DNA of 64,000 nucleotides, taken from a virus. The stretch covers positions 1 through 64,000 of the IMG/VR virus record IMGVR_UViG_3300028822_000274. One strand, given 5' to 3'. How positions within the stretch are numbered: the stretch's first letter is position 1; every line of letters begins with the position of its first letter. This document shows positions 40,295 through 50,114 of the stretch, piece by piece. A program made the translations under genes and the position numbers. The notes under the pieces were generated by a model that ran no database searches, was not told the origin of the DNA, and saw only the letters and a program-made list of their open reading frames with translations.

Positions 40295-42058
40295 ATGCCA
40301 GTCGTTACGACTCTCTCCGGAGAAACAATTTCAGTTGATTTGGAGACTCGAGATTTTGAAGGTTTTCGATCTGACGTCTTGGATTCAGGTGGCCTCGCTG
40401 ATACGTATGCTCCTGACTGGACAGACAGGTCTGAGCTTGACCTCGGTGTCGCTCTTGTTGAGTCTTTTGCTTTCATGGCTGATAACCTGGCGTATTACCA
40501 GGACCGCTGGGCGAATGAAGCTCTTTTCCCATCTGCTGTTCAGAGAAGATCGATTATCGAGCACTGCAAGCTCATAGGATATGAGTTGCGCCCTGCGGTG
40601 AGTGCGAGAGTAGAGCTGACGTTCATCGCAAGCGGAGCTGGCACTGTTCCAGCCGGAACGAAAGTTCTCGTAGATACTTCCGATGGTTCAAGCCCAGCCA
40701 CGTTTGAGCTTGTCTCTGATTTCGTCTCAGCAGGTGCCGGTACTACGACTGGTGTCATTGCCTACGAAGGAAGCTCTGTCGATGAGGTCATCGGTTCGAG
40801 TGATGGTTCTCCGGATCAGTCGTTCGAGCTGTCGAGCACTCCACTCGCTTTGAATCCAGATGGATCTTCGAGCCTGGAAGTGACTGTTACAGTCGGAGCT
40901 GTCGACCAGGTATGGACCGAGGTTGACAATTTTTTGGAATCAGATTTTACAAATCAGCATTTCCGCACAGAAATAGACGAGAATGACACTGTCACTGTGA
41001 TTTTTGGTGATGGTGTCAACGGTGCGATCCCGTCGAGCGGGGTGGACAACATATCAGCAAATTATCGTGTTGGCGGCGGTATTTCTGGAAACCAGATTGC
41101 CCCTGATAAGCTGACTCGACTTGTTGGCTCATTTGCTTTTGTTACGTCAGTGACGAACCCTGCGGCTCCTACAGGTGGCATCGATAGGGAAACGATAGCG
41201 CAGGCAAAGGTAAACGCTCCTTTGAGCCTTAAAGCCATGAATAGGGCTGTGACGCACGACGATTACAAAGCTATCGCTCTCCAGGTACCTGGTGTGCTTC
41301 ATGCGTTTGCTTATCGTGGTGCCGGTAGTTTTGAGGAACGTGTTGTGATCGCAGGTGGCGGGTCGGATCCTGTTCCTGCTGGAACATGGGATCCTTACAC
41401 AGAGACTGGCACCGACTTGATAGGGGCTGTCGGCGAGTATCTCAGCGCAAGAAAAACGACACCTGTAGTGCTCTACGTTGATCCTGTTCGCGTTGTAGAT
41501 GTGCGGCTGATTGTGAACACATATTTGTACAGCAACACGAGACAGTCAGATGCACTGAGGGTTATCGACGATGCGATAACTGATTTGTTTGCTACGGAAA
41601 ACCAAGTCCTCGGGCAGCAGGTTCCTCTTTCCAGGGTTCATGAAGTAATAGAAGGGCTCACTGGGATTGATTACGTTAATGTCCTTCAGATGCAGCGTGT
41701 ACCGAATCCCAGAAAATTGCCGTTTGGTAGCTCCACTGATGTTTCGATTGGTGATTTTATCGTCGGTCCAGATACATTAGATGAAACGTATACTCTGTCA
41801 TTTCTGACTTCCACAACATTTGAGGTTGTAGGCGCTGCAACAGGGTTTCAAGGAACCGGGATTGTCGGTTCGGCTTTTACTACTTCAGATGGTACTTTAA
41901 CCTTTACTGTTACAGCTGGCGCTATAGCTCCTTCAAACACAGACAGGTTTGAAATAGTTACTGGCCCATACGTTGGGAACATAAATCCAGCCGACGACGA
42001 GATGGTCAGTCTTTATAACGATACTTTCCAGAGTGTAGTGTATGGCGGTATAGTCTAA
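40295..42058 (+). CDS. Baseplate wedge protein (gpJ/gp6-like)
   Basis: 587 aa, GGAGG upstream. N-terminus LADTYAPDWTDRSELDLGVALVESFAFMADNLAYYQDR and the C-terminal VPLSRVHEVIEGLTGIDYVNV fit the baseplate J family. The middle holds beta modules (SGAGTVPAGTKVLVDT). It forms the wedge ring that triggers contraction. Longer than P2 gpJ by inserted beta domains. Confidence 0.85.
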   Translation: MPVVTTLSGETISVDLETRDFEGFRSDVLDSGGLADTYAPDWTDRSELDLGVALVESFAFMADNLAYYQDRWANEALFPSAVQRRSIIEHCKLIGYELRPAVSARVELTFIASGAGTVPAGTKVLVDTSDGSSPATFELVSDFVSAGAGTTTGVIAYEGSSVDEVIGSSDGSPDQSFELSSTPLALNPDGSSSLEVTVTVGAVDQVWTEVDNFLESDFTNQHFRTEIDENDTVTVIFGDGVNGAIPSSGVDNISANYRVGGGISGNQIAPDKLTRLVGSFAFVTSVTNPAAPTGGIDRETIAQAKVNAPLSLKAMNRAVTHDDYKAIALQVPGVLHAFAYRGAGSFEERVVIAGGGSDPVPAGTWDPYTETGTDLIGAVGEYLSARKTTPVVLYVDPVRVVDVRLIVNTYLYSNTRQSDALRVIDDAITDLFATENQVLGQQVPLSRVHEVIEGLTGIDYVNVLQMQRVPNPRKLPFGSSTDVSIGDFIVGPDTLDETYTLSFLTSTTFEVVGAATGFQGTGIVGSAFTTSDGTLTFTVTAGAIAPSNTDRFEIVTGPYVGNINPADDEMVSLYNDTFQSVVYGGIV

Positions 42059-42103
42059 ACCAATGTGCTGCTCTGAGTAACGCGAAATTGTGAGGAGAGA
42101 GAA

Positions 42104-42916
42104 ATGGCGAGTAAAAATTATGGTCAAATTGGCGTTGGTTCTCCGATAGAACTAGGGAAGGGCGGCGCAAAAGTCAAAAATAACTCGGGGGTCGTAGAGG
42201 CGAGGAATAACGCCGACGACGATTTTGCTGTTGTCCGCGCAGCTTCCCCCCTTGGCGATGATGATGTGGCGACCAAGGCATGGGTTGAACGGAGATATGG
42301 CGTCGCTATATCTGGTCAGATTGACGGTGGTGCCCCCCCTGCTGCCGGTACCCCGGGCAGAATATTCCTCTGCACCACAGCGGGTGGGTCATACACTCTC
42401 AATTATCTGTATCGTGATGATGGCGCTTCCTGGAATGAGATCGTTCCTGTTGAGGGTATGACCATCGGTGTTACCGATGCTTTATCCGGAGGAACAGTCG
42501 AGTTCCAGGCCGATCACGTTTACATTTGGGACCTCGACGCGACTCAATGGGATGACGTTGGTCCGGGTTCATCAGGCACAGTCGCGCAAAAAGTCGAAGA
42601 GCGAGCTGTTCAAGTAGAATACACAGACACGACAATTAATATTGGCGGGACCGTCCCTGCGAACGCTACTGTCTTGAGGGCAAGGGTGTCGGTGTCCCAG
42701 GCATTCGATGGTGTTACACCGACAATCATAATAGGTGATGCTGTTGATGATGATCGTATCATGAAAGCAACTGAGAATGATCCTGAAACGACTGGCTTGT
42801 ATGTTGTTGATGCTCATTACAAATATGGTGGGAGTACTCAGCTTGTTGCTGAAGTGACTACCAGCGGTGCATCTCAAGGCATAGCAACCGTTATCGTGGA
42901 ATTTGCAAATACTTGA
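42104..42916 (+). CDS. Fibre / wedge-attached structural protein (270 aa)
   Basis: GAGGAGAG upstream of ATG 42104. Beta-rich with Gly/Asp turns. Residues about 84-150 (GRIFLCTTAGGSYTLNYLYRDDGASWNEIVPVEG...VYIWD) are like tail-fibre carbohydrate or chaperone-type modules. The last ~80 residues form another beta sandwich. It follows the wedge and precedes the long fibre, suggesting a fibre connector or short fibre. Confidence 0.65.
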   Translation: MASKNYGQIGVGSPIELGKGGAKVKNNSGVVEARNNADDDFAVVRAASPLGDDDVATKAWVERRYGVAISGQIDGGAPPAAGTPGRIFLCTTAGGSYTLNYLYRDDGASWNEIVPVEGMTIGVTDALSGGTVEFQADHVYIWDLDATQWDDVGPGSSGTVAQKVEERAVQVEYTDTTINIGGTVPANATVLRARVSVSQAFDGVTPTIIIGDAVDDDRIMKATENDPETTGLYVVDAHYKYGGSTQLVAEVTTSGASQGIATVIVEFANT

Positions 42917-42932
42917 TAGATAGAGGAGTGCC

Positions 42933-45900
42933 ATGAGCGTTTTCAGCAATTTACGCGGTGTCCTGTCAACTGCTTTTTCTCTCGGCAAAACAGATAAGAT
43001 CGAGATAGAAAACAGTTCTGGAGACTTTGTTTTAAAAACAGCAGGCTCAGAACGTGCTCGTCTAAATTCCAGTGGTGTGACAGTTACTGGTGATTCGGAT
43101 TTGTCAGCAGGGTCTGTATATAAAATAAATGGCACACAACTTGACGGTGGCGATGTAGGGCTCGGAAACGTCACCAATGACGCACAGCTAAAAAGAGCAG
43201 CAGGAGACATAAATACTTTCACGGAAAAAGGTACTCCTGTTGCTGCTGATCTCCTTCTCGTAGAAGATAGTGCTGACAGCAACAACAAAAAGAAAGTACA
43301 GATAGACAATCTTCCTGCGAGCGGATCAAAACCTATCGTTCAGACTCTGAAAGTCGGACAGGCTGGATCGGATGTAGATTACAACTCGATCAAAGACGCA
43401 GTTGATGCAGCTGTTGCAGGAGGAGCCTCTGGATCTGCCCCGTGGAGAATCGACGTGTACCCTGGAGCATACGTCGAAGACCCGATGACGGTTCCTCTTG
43501 GGGTTAATATCATATCAACAGATCAACGGGTAGACACTGTATTCGTAGTAGCTTCTGATCCCACAAATGACCTATTTACTCTTGCCGGTGGGTACATTTG
43601 TGGCCTGAATATGTCTGGAGTCACCTCTACTGGGAAGGCTCTCGTAACAGCTTCTACGGCAGGGTCCCTGAACGTCCTTCACGGAGTTTCTTTCAACAAC
43701 TGCTATTATGGAATCCACGTATCAGGCGGGGCTACGATGATTTGCACCAACGTATCCTGTTTGATCGCAAGCGCTGGCGTATCAGTTGACACAGGGATTC
43801 GTGTTACTGGGACAAGCTCTTTCTTGCTTATGTCTGGTTGTTTTTTCAGTGTACCATCAGCAGTTCTTCCTGCATATGCTTCGAATCCGATTGAAACTGC
43901 AGTTTGTATAGAAGATGCAGCTGATGCTTTTATATTAGGTGGGGTTTTTCAGGTTTCCCCTAAAAATTCTGACGCGAATGCTATTCTTGTTGATTCTGCG
44001 GCTACTTGTTTTGTGTCGAGCGGCGTTTTTGCAGGTTGCGGCAATGCAATCCATATAGGGTCGTCTGGTTCGAATACTTCTGTTGTTTCCCAGGGCAGTT
44101 CTTTCAAAGACAATTCTCTGAACACTCTCATTGATAGCAGCACAGGTACTATTTTCTGTAACGAGACTGTTGATCTTGTCCAGGATTCCCTTGTTTCAGG
44201 AGCAAAAAAACTGGGTGTAGCCCAGATTCGAGATGACGAACGAGTAGACCTCTTAGGTGATGTTCAGTACAAATTCGTAGAAACGGATAGACGAGCTGGG
44301 CTCGGTGTTTTCTTCAATGAGATGGGTGCTTCCGGTGTGTCCTCAGGTGGCATCGTGTCCATAAATTCAGGCCTCGATGTAGACGTTTCCGCTGGTACAG
44401 GATGGGTTAGGCGCAGGTCGACCTACAACGATTTGGCGTCTGTTGTCTGGAACGACGTCATAGCGCTGACGTTGACGGCAAGCAACACAAACTACGTTTA
44501 TTACAACGAGACTTCTGGTGCTGTTACAGCTTCTGTTACTCCTCCTGGGTATTCAGATTCAATTTTGTTGGCTACTGTTGTCACCGATGGATCTGGGGTT
44601 CGGTACATTCATCAAACAAGGAACTATGTAGACTCTCCTGCTGAGCAGCTGAGGGATTATCTCCTGGCTACAAGAAAGATTGCTTTGAATAGTGGTCTGG
44701 CTGTAGACGCCGGGACGACTTCGCTGAAGTTCGACGTTACGGTTGGTTCCTACTACCTGGGTCTTGACCTTATCTCGTTCGCCGGTGCTGCTGATGCCAC
44801 GTTCTCATATTTTTACGGGACAAATGGGGCGAACGAGGTCTCGTCTCAAACTGAGATCGACGACGAATACTACGACAACGCAGGTACACTGACACTCCTT
44901 ACGGCTGGGTATTTCAAGGCCGATACAGTTGTCTTGACCAGCGATGGCAGAATCAGCGTCATCTATGGCACCGAGGAATTCGCGACTCAGGAAGAAGCAG
45001 AGTCGGCGGCTGTAGCGAATACCCCTACTTTCATCGAGCACTCAGCTATTCAGTTGGCAAATATCGTCGTCGAAGACGGTGCTGGCATAGCATCTTTCGT
45101 CGACATCAGGCCTCAGCCTGGCGCTATTACAGGTGGTGGTGGAGCTGCTGGAGTCAGCAACCACGGTCTTCTCTCTGGTCTTGCTGATGACGACCATGTT
45201 CAATATCTGCTGTCTTCTGGTTCGAGGGCCATGTCAGGTTCTCTTGATATGGGCGGGAACAACATCACGAACGTTGCGAACGTAGATGGTGTCGATGTCT
45301 CAAGCCACGCTTCACGTCATGATCCTGGAGGAGCTGACTCACTCACAACTGGTACTCCCGTAACAACTCTGGTGGATGGCGCAGCGGCAGAAGGGTCTGC
45401 TGCGAGTTATGCCAGGAGCGATCACCAACACGGAATAGCGAGTGGCGTTCCCTCTTCTGTGGGAACCTCCAATTCTGCTGGTTCAGCGAGCACTGTTGCT
45501 GCCAGTGATCACGTTCATGACCATGGCGCTCAAACAGATGGGACTTTACATGCTGCAGCCACAACTGGGGTCAATGGCTTTATGTCTGCAGCAGACAAAA
45601 CAAAGCTTGATAATGCCACGGCAACACCAACGGCAGACAGGCTTGTCATTGCGGACGGATTCGGCACAGTTGATGATTGGATAACGAGTGGTGATTTAAC
45701 AGAAGCAGTCTCGTCTGTACTCACCATAAATAATGGTTCTGGGGCAGTTCTTGGCTCAGGCACGTCTATCCAAATTGCACAGGCTGGTGCAGGTCAAAGT
45801 GGCTATTTAACTTCTGTTGATTGGAATACATTTAATGATAAAATTGACGGTGGCGTTAATGTTGGCGCATTAGGTGTAGGTGTTTTCAAACAAAAAAATG

Positions 45901-47024
45901 GAACCGATCTAGAATTTTTGAACATAAATTCTGGATCGAATAAAATCACAGTTGTTGCTGATTTAAGTAACGATGAAATAGATATAGATGTAGATGAGTC
46001 TAATGTCGTCCATCAAAATCTTTCTGGGGCAGGGACAAATGATCATTCAGCCATAGACGCTCATATTGGAAACTCTAACATACACTTTACTGAAAGTTCT
46101 ATCGACCACACTAACATATCTAATATTGGGGCGAATACACACGCTCAGATTGATACACATATTGCAGACAGCACCATTCATTTCACTGAAGGGAATATTG
46201 ATCATACTGCTATTCAGAACATAGGGACAAACAGCCACGTTCAGATCGATGCTCATATTGCGAGCACAACGAACCCACACTCTGTTGACAAGACTGATGT
46301 GTCCCTCGGGAACGTCACCAACGATTCTCAGCTGAAAAGGGCGGCAAATGATTTTACAACTTTCACTGAGAAGACTTCACTCGCAGACGATGATGTAATT
46401 CTCATTGAGGACAGCGCTGACACTTACAGCAAAAAGCGGCTGAAAGCTGTAAACCTCCCGAGTGGTTCCGGTGGTGGAGGGCCTTCTACTCCAGGGACAA
46501 CGACTGATAATGCCATTGTTCGATGGGACGGGACAGACGGTTCTGCTATTCAGAACAGCGGTACAACTGTCGATGACAACGACGTCATCACTCTCAATAG
46601 CGATGGTGGTGCAGTCAAGGTTTCGACTCCAGCTAGTGATTTAAATGCAAACGGAATCATAATTTCAGGTACAGTAGACACTAACGCAACTGGTGTCGGA
46701 GCGCTGCTTTTCCTGAATACAGATGGGAACTGGGACGAAGCTCAGGCAAACTCTGCTACTACAGTTGGTCAGCTCGGCTTGGCCATGGAATCTGGTACAG
46801 GGACGAAGAAAATCCTTCTGTATGGTATTTTCAGGAAGGATGCCTGGGGTTGGTCTGTCGGACACCAAAACGGCGCTCTTTACGTGAGCGGGGCGACTGC
46901 CGGAGCCATGACGCAAACCGCCCCTAGCACTGATGGTTACCAGATTCAGAAATGCGGATACGCGATAAGCGCAGATGCGATTATGTTTGCGCCGTCGCCT
47001 GACATCGCGGAGTACGTAGCATGA
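42933..47024 (+). CDS. Long tail fibre protein with beta-helix region
   Basis: 1363 aa. Residues about 75-130 (LGNVTNDAQLKRAAGDINTF...ADLLLVEDSADS) recur near 1120-1175 (LGNVTNDSQLKRAANDF...DDVILIEDSADT), a repeated fibre module. Residues about 150-420 resemble a pectate-lyase-type parallel beta-helix (YNSIKDAVDAAVAGG, a PWRIDVYPGAY rung). Later a HxxN/HIxDSTIHF repeat (about 1045-1120) forms a shaft. Receptor binding by the trimer is inferred. No intramolecular chaperone recognised. Confidence 0.8.
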   Translation: MSVFSNLRGVLSTAFSLGKTDKIEIENSSGDFVLKTAGSERARLNSSGVTVTGDSDLSAGSVYKINGTQLDGGDVGLGNVTNDAQLKRAAGDINTFTEKGTPVAADLLLVEDSADSNNKKKVQIDNLPASGSKPIVQTLKVGQAGSDVDYNSIKDAVDAAVAGGASGSAPWRIDVYPGAYVEDPMTVPLGVNIISTDQRVDTVFVVASDPTNDLFTLAGGYICGLNMSGVTSTGKALVTASTAGSLNVLHGVSFNNCYYGIHVSGGATMICTNVSCLIASAGVSVDTGIRVTGTSSFLLMSGCFFSVPSAVLPAYASNPIETAVCIEDAADAFILGGVFQVSPKNSDANAILVDSAATCFVSSGVFAGCGNAIHIGSSGSNTSVVSQGSSFKDNSLNTLIDSSTGTIFCNETVDLVQDSLVSGAKKLGVAQIRDDERVDLLGDVQYKFVETDRRAGLGVFFNEMGASGVSSGGIVSINSGLDVDVSAGTGWVRRRSTYNDLASVVWNDVIALTLTASNTNYVYYNETSGAVTASVTPPGYSDSILLATVVTDGSGVRYIHQTRNYVDSPAEQLRDYLLATRKIALNSGLAVDAGTTSLKFDVTVGSYYLGLDLISFAGAADATFSYFYGTNGANEVSSQTEIDDEYYDNAGTLTLLTAGYFKADTVVLTSDGRISVIYGTEEFATQEEAESAAVANTPTFIEHSAIQLANIVVEDGAGIASFVDIRPQPGAITGGGGAAGVSNHGLLSGLADDDHVQYLLSSGSRAMSGSLDMGGNNITNVANVDGVDVSSHASRHDPGGADSLTTGTPVTTLVDGAAAEGSAASYARSDHQHGIASGVPSSVGTSNSAGSASTVAASDHVHDHGAQTDGTLHAAATTGVNGFMSAADKTKLDNATATPTADRLVIADGFGTVDDWITSGDLTEAVSSVLTINNGSGAVLGSGTSIQIAQAGAGQSGYLTSVDWNTFNDKIDGGVNVGALGVGVFKQKNGTDLEFLNINSGSNKITVVADLSNDEIDIDVDESNVVHQNLSGAGTNDHSAIDAHIGNSNIHFTESSIDHTNISNIGANTHAQIDTHIADSTIHFTEGNIDHTAIQNIGTNSHVQIDAHIASTTNPHSVDKTDVSLGNVTNDSQLKRAANDFTTFTEKTSLADDDVILIEDSADTYSKKRLKAVNLPSGSGGGGPSTPGTTTDNAIVRWDGTDGSAIQNSGTTVDDNDVITLNSDGGAVKVSTPASDLNANGIIISGTVDTNATGVGALLFLNTDGNWDEAQANSATTVGQLGLAMESGTGTKKILLYGIFRKDAWGWSVGHQNGALYVSGATAGAMTQTAPSTDGYQIQKCGYAISADAIMFAPSPDIAEYVA

Positions 47025-47530
47025 CGACTGGATGTATTTGGGGATATTGGGATAGATGGCACGAAGGCATGACTGCAAGCATGACTGAGGCCATGAGAGT
47101 ATGTGATGGCGATGACCTTCATGTTGTTGTTATTGAAGGATCCACTGAAATAAATGAAAAGGTAGAAGTAAAAAGAAGTTACCTTGTGCACAGAAGAAAC
47201 TATGTGAAAGATAAGGTCAAAGACATAGCAAAAGATACAGGGTACAAACCAAAAATAATTTACCATATCTATGAAACTCTAACTGAAGCAATAACAGATT
47301 GTGGCTCTTATCCATTTGATATTTTGTTTGTTGTTGAACATGATAAAAATAATTGTGTGCCATTTAACGCAAATATAGCAGCAGCACAGTTTTCAAAAAC
47401 TTCTTCCGGGCGCAAGGAAGCTAAATTGCATGTTGTTAAATCTGTATTTGAAGAAGGCACTGAAATAACATGCTCTTCAACAAGGTTAAGAAAAAGGGAG
47501 AAGCTAAGAAATAGGGCTAAAAATAAATGA
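47021..47530 (+). CDS. HIGH-type nucleotidyltransferase in fibre cluster
   Basis: 169 aa, ATGA overlap with the long fibre stop. Residues 8-17 (GYWDRWHEGM) reproduce the G-x-(F/W)-D-xx-H-x-G-(H/M) motif, and residues about 152-158 (SSTRLRK) the C-terminal STxxR motif, of cytidylyl/adenylyltransferases of the CoaD / TagD / NadM superfamily. The spacing of strand, helix and LHVVVIEG between them fits. The substrate is unknown. It could make a CDP- or ADP-linked compound. It is unexpected among tail fibre genes. Confidence 0.65.
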   Translation: MTTGCIWGYWDRWHEGMTASMTEAMRVCDGDDLHVVVIEGSTEINEKVEVKRSYLVHRRNYVKDKVKDIAKDTGYKPKIIYHIYETLTEAITDCGSYPFDILFVVEHDKNNCVPFNANIAAAQFSKTSSGRKEAKLHVVKSVFEEGTEITCSSTRLRKREKLRNRAKNK

Positions 47531-48165
47531 GCACTTCTATTACATTATACACTGCTGCGGAAAACGACGCGCAGGACCATGGTTCCTCTATAAGTAACGC
47601 TTTGCCCCTAACTGTAGGGTCTATTAGTGGTGGTTTTTCTTCGACCTCCTATAATGTAGCTTATAGACATAAACCTAATATATCTCAATCTGGTGAGCGT
47701 GTTGTGGTTGACAATTTTACGACAACAGTTACTGCTTCAAGCTCAAACGGAGGTGGGGCATTTAATGGTGTTGTTGGTATCCATGATGGTGATTGTCCTG
47801 ACTTGTCAACTAATAATATAGCTAAAAATTATAGTGATATAGGAAATAGTGTTTCTGTATCTTTCCCTTCAAGCAAATCTGCTGGGGACACTCTTACCCC
47901 ATCTTCGCTGAAAGATGCTGCGCAGGCTTGGTTTGATAGATCAGGTTATGCGCAAGATGATTATATTGGGATTTGGTGGGACGAGTCAGATGCGGCAAAA
48001 GGTGAGTATTGGGATTTGAGGGATGGTGATTATGAACCCCAAACTGATAGGCCAAGAATCGATCTTGAGTACCACAAAGCAAGCAAAGCCAAGTGGAATA
48101 AAACAACAAATATAAACTTAAAGATTAATGGTGTTCCATCTGATAATCTGGGCGAGGTTCTATAG
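47527..48165 (+). CDS. Tail-associated beta protein, paralog 1
   Basis: 212 aa, ATGA overlap. Ser/Thr/Asn/Gly-rich beta composition like a receptor-binding domain. Aligns with the next gene over its whole length: AYRxxPxISQxGERVxV, a GAFxxxxGxHDG segment, AQAWFDRSGY and the identical HKASKAKWN near the C-terminus. Low GC relative to the capsid genes suggests exchange. Function: probably fibre or adhesin subunit. Confidence 0.7.
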   Translation: MSTSITLYTAAENDAQDHGSSISNALPLTVGSISGGFSSTSYNVAYRHKPNISQSGERVVVDNFTTTVTASSSNGGGAFNGVVGIHDGDCPDLSTNNIAKNYSDIGNSVSVSFPSSKSAGDTLTPSSLKDAAQAWFDRSGYAQDDYIGIWWDESDAAKGEYWDLRDGDYEPQTDRPRIDLEYHKASKAKWNKTTNINLKINGVPSDNLGEVL

Positions 48166-48794
48166 TGGGTACGACTACTACATGGTATACGCAAGCTTTG
48201 TCTGATGCACAAGAATGTACCTCTTCTGTTATTTCTAATACTACAAACCTAACTGTCGGTTACCCAAGTAGCACTGACAAAAGGGTCGCCTATAGAGTTC
48301 AACCTAGCATTTCTCAGGACGGTGAAAGGGTAATCGTTAGCACAGCCACTTCTTCTATAAAATGCTCTACTGGAAATGGCGACGGTGCGTTTATCTCCCC
48401 TATAGGGGTTCATGACGGCAGCGCTCCAGATTTGACTTCCGATAATTTGGCTTTTAATTATACGGAAATAGAACCAAACATAGATTTTTCTGTTCCTTCG
48501 ACAAGAAGCGCAGGGGATGTCTACACCACTGGGAGCCTAAAAGATCATGTCCAGGCTTGGTTTAATCGTTCCGGATATAGCTCATCAGATTATTTGGGCG
48601 TTATTTGGGAGGGCGGCGATTCTGCGAAGAACGAATATATAGATACTTATCAGGGTAATACTTCTGCAACGGGGGATAGGTGTAGGGTCGCGTGTACTTA
48701 CCATAAAGCCAGTAAGGCAAAATGGAATGGTACAGCAAATTCTAAGTTGAAACTTAATGGTGTGGGTTCTGATAATCTGATTGAGCTGGTGTAA
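48165..48794 (+). CDS. Tail-associated beta protein, paralog 2
   Basis: 209 aa from GTG 48165 by TAGTG overlap. Clear tandem duplicate of the previous gene: ISQDGERVIV, HDGSAPDLTS, VQAWFNRSGYS, HKASKAKWN. Divergence is greatest in exposed-looking loops. Two adjacent related adhesins may allow different receptor use or form a heteromer. Confidence 0.7.
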   Translation: MGTTTTWYTQALSDAQECTSSVISNTTNLTVGYPSSTDKRVAYRVQPSISQDGERVIVSTATSSIKCSTGNGDGAFISPIGVHDGSAPDLTSDNLAFNYTEIEPNIDFSVPSTRSAGDVYTTGSLKDHVQAWFNRSGYSSSDYLGVIWEGGDSAKNEYIDTYQGNTSATGDRCRVACTYHKASKAKWNGTANSKLKLNGVGSDNLIELV

Positions 48795-48817
48795 CTCAAA
48801 CGGAAGTTGAGATTATA

Positions 48818-49393
48818 ATGTCGAACGGAACCCACGAGAAGTACAACACACCGACAAGAGGGAATTCTTCATCTTTTCTTGAGAAGTATTTGGATAAAAA
48901 GGCTGACAGGGACTGGATTGAAGCAAAACTGGAGTCTGCTGCCATGCAAGTGAACACTCTGAGAGCTGATATGCACGACACGAAGAAGATCGCAAATTCT
49001 GCAAAAAGGAAATCTGAAATGCCTCATGAATGCTCACAAAAAGATATGATTGAATACACTACACAAACAATAGCCAGCTGGACAAAATGGTGGCGTGGCA
49101 TATTGGTCAGTGCGTTGGGTTTCTTGATTATAGTTGGTGGCTCGTGGCTTTATCAATACTTCACTTTAAACAACGATGTGGCAACAACAAAAACAGCTAT
49201 AACTGAGCTCAAAGGCTCTGTAAGAAGCATAGAGGAATCACAGAAAGAGCTTAGTGACATAGTTAGGGAGTCTATTATTAATGAAGACAAAAAGAACCAG
49301 AAAAATATTTCTGAGATTAGGTCTGCATTAAGAGATGTGCTAAAAGAATTTAGAGTGGCAAATGAAAATCGCAGTGGTAGGAGAGGTAGCTGA
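48818..49393 (+). CDS. Single-span membrane protein with coiled coils
   Basis: 191 aa. Charged N-terminal helix, one hydrophobic segment at about 96-115 (ILVSALGFLIIVGGSWLYQYF), then an acidic/basic coiled coil (residues about 120-170). It could be an inner-membrane accessory protein, perhaps related to lysis or injection. Single membrane span and coil also fit an inner spanin, but a better spanin candidate exists at 60916. No family recognised. Confidence 0.65.
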   Translation: MSNGTHEKYNTPTRGNSSSFLEKYLDKKADRDWIEAKLESAAMQVNTLRADMHDTKKIANSAKRKSEMPHECSQKDMIEYTTQTIASWTKWWRGILVSALGFLIIVGGSWLYQYFTLNNDVATTKTAITELKGSVRSIEESQKELSDIVRESIINEDKKNQKNISEIRSALRDVLKEFRVANENRSGRRGS

Positions 49394-49971
49394 TGCCGAG
49401 AAAAGTATTACTAGGTCCTATAGTAGACCAATTTCCTATCTACGAGCTAGACGGGATTCACAAGCATTCTGGTGGTTCTGCGTATACAGTTACGATCTGG
49501 AAGGATGGTGTTGAGCAGGCTATTGACTATACGATTACTGAAATCGGTACTTCCGGCGAGTATACATTTGAGTTCACGCCAGATGACGTCGGTTATTGGG
49601 TGGCCGAAGTCATTATCGCTTACAACACCGAGGTTTACGCGGGCGAGTATGATGTTTACGAGACGGATCCTGCTCAGGCATTGTTCAATGCTGCTTACGA
49701 TTCAGGAACGCTATATCTCGAAGCGTGGCTTGATAGGCAGGGGATTTCGGTTCCTGCCGCTGATCTGGTGTCTTGCCAGGTTGATGTGTACGAGCAGGAC
49801 GGTTCACTACTTGTCTCGTCGACATCTGCTGCCCCAAGACTGAACGGAAGATTTAGCATGACGGAATCCGTGGTTTTGTTAGACGATAAGCCGTATAATG
49901 TATCTGTGAGCGTGACTGATGCATTGGGTACAATCACAACGTACCACGCGTTTACTACGGTGCAAGGATGA
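49393..49971 (+). CDS. Ig-like fibre / adhesin module protein
   Basis: 192 aa starting by TGATG-type overlap. Two beta-sandwich-like halves: residues 25-95 (YTVTIWKDGVEQAIDYTITEIG...EYTFEFTPDDVGYWVAEV) and 100-190. Ig- or CnaB-like repeats of this kind are common in fibre proteins. Followed by the 48-aa gene by overlap. Confidence 0.65.
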   Translation: MPRKVLLGPIVDQFPIYELDGIHKHSGGSAYTVTIWKDGVEQAIDYTITEIGTSGEYTFEFTPDDVGYWVAEVIIAYNTEVYAGEYDVYETDPAQALFNAAYDSGTLYLEAWLDRQGISVPAADLVSCQVDVYEQDGSLLVSSTSAAPRLNGRFSMTESVVLLDDKPYNVSVSVTDALGTITTYHAFTTVQG

Positions 49972-50114
49972 CGACTATTTTCGTGAAGAATGAACGAGTG
50001 CAGCCACTGTTTTTATCAGGGCTTGAGCCTGGTGAGTCGGTTCCGGATATTTACACGAATCTGGAAGTAGAGGTTTTAGATACCATCGAAGTCTCGATCT
50101 GCTGGGAGGACTAA
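49968..50114 (+). CDS. Small acidic protein (48 aa)
   Basis: ATG 49968 overlaps the previous stop (ATGA). The product is acidic with several short strands (TNLEVEVLDTIEVSICWED). Its stop abuts the next ATG. Probably a structural accessory of the Ig-like proteins on either side. Confidence 0.6.
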   Translation: MTTIFVKNERVQPLFLSGLEPGESVPDIYTNLEVEVLDTIEVSICWED

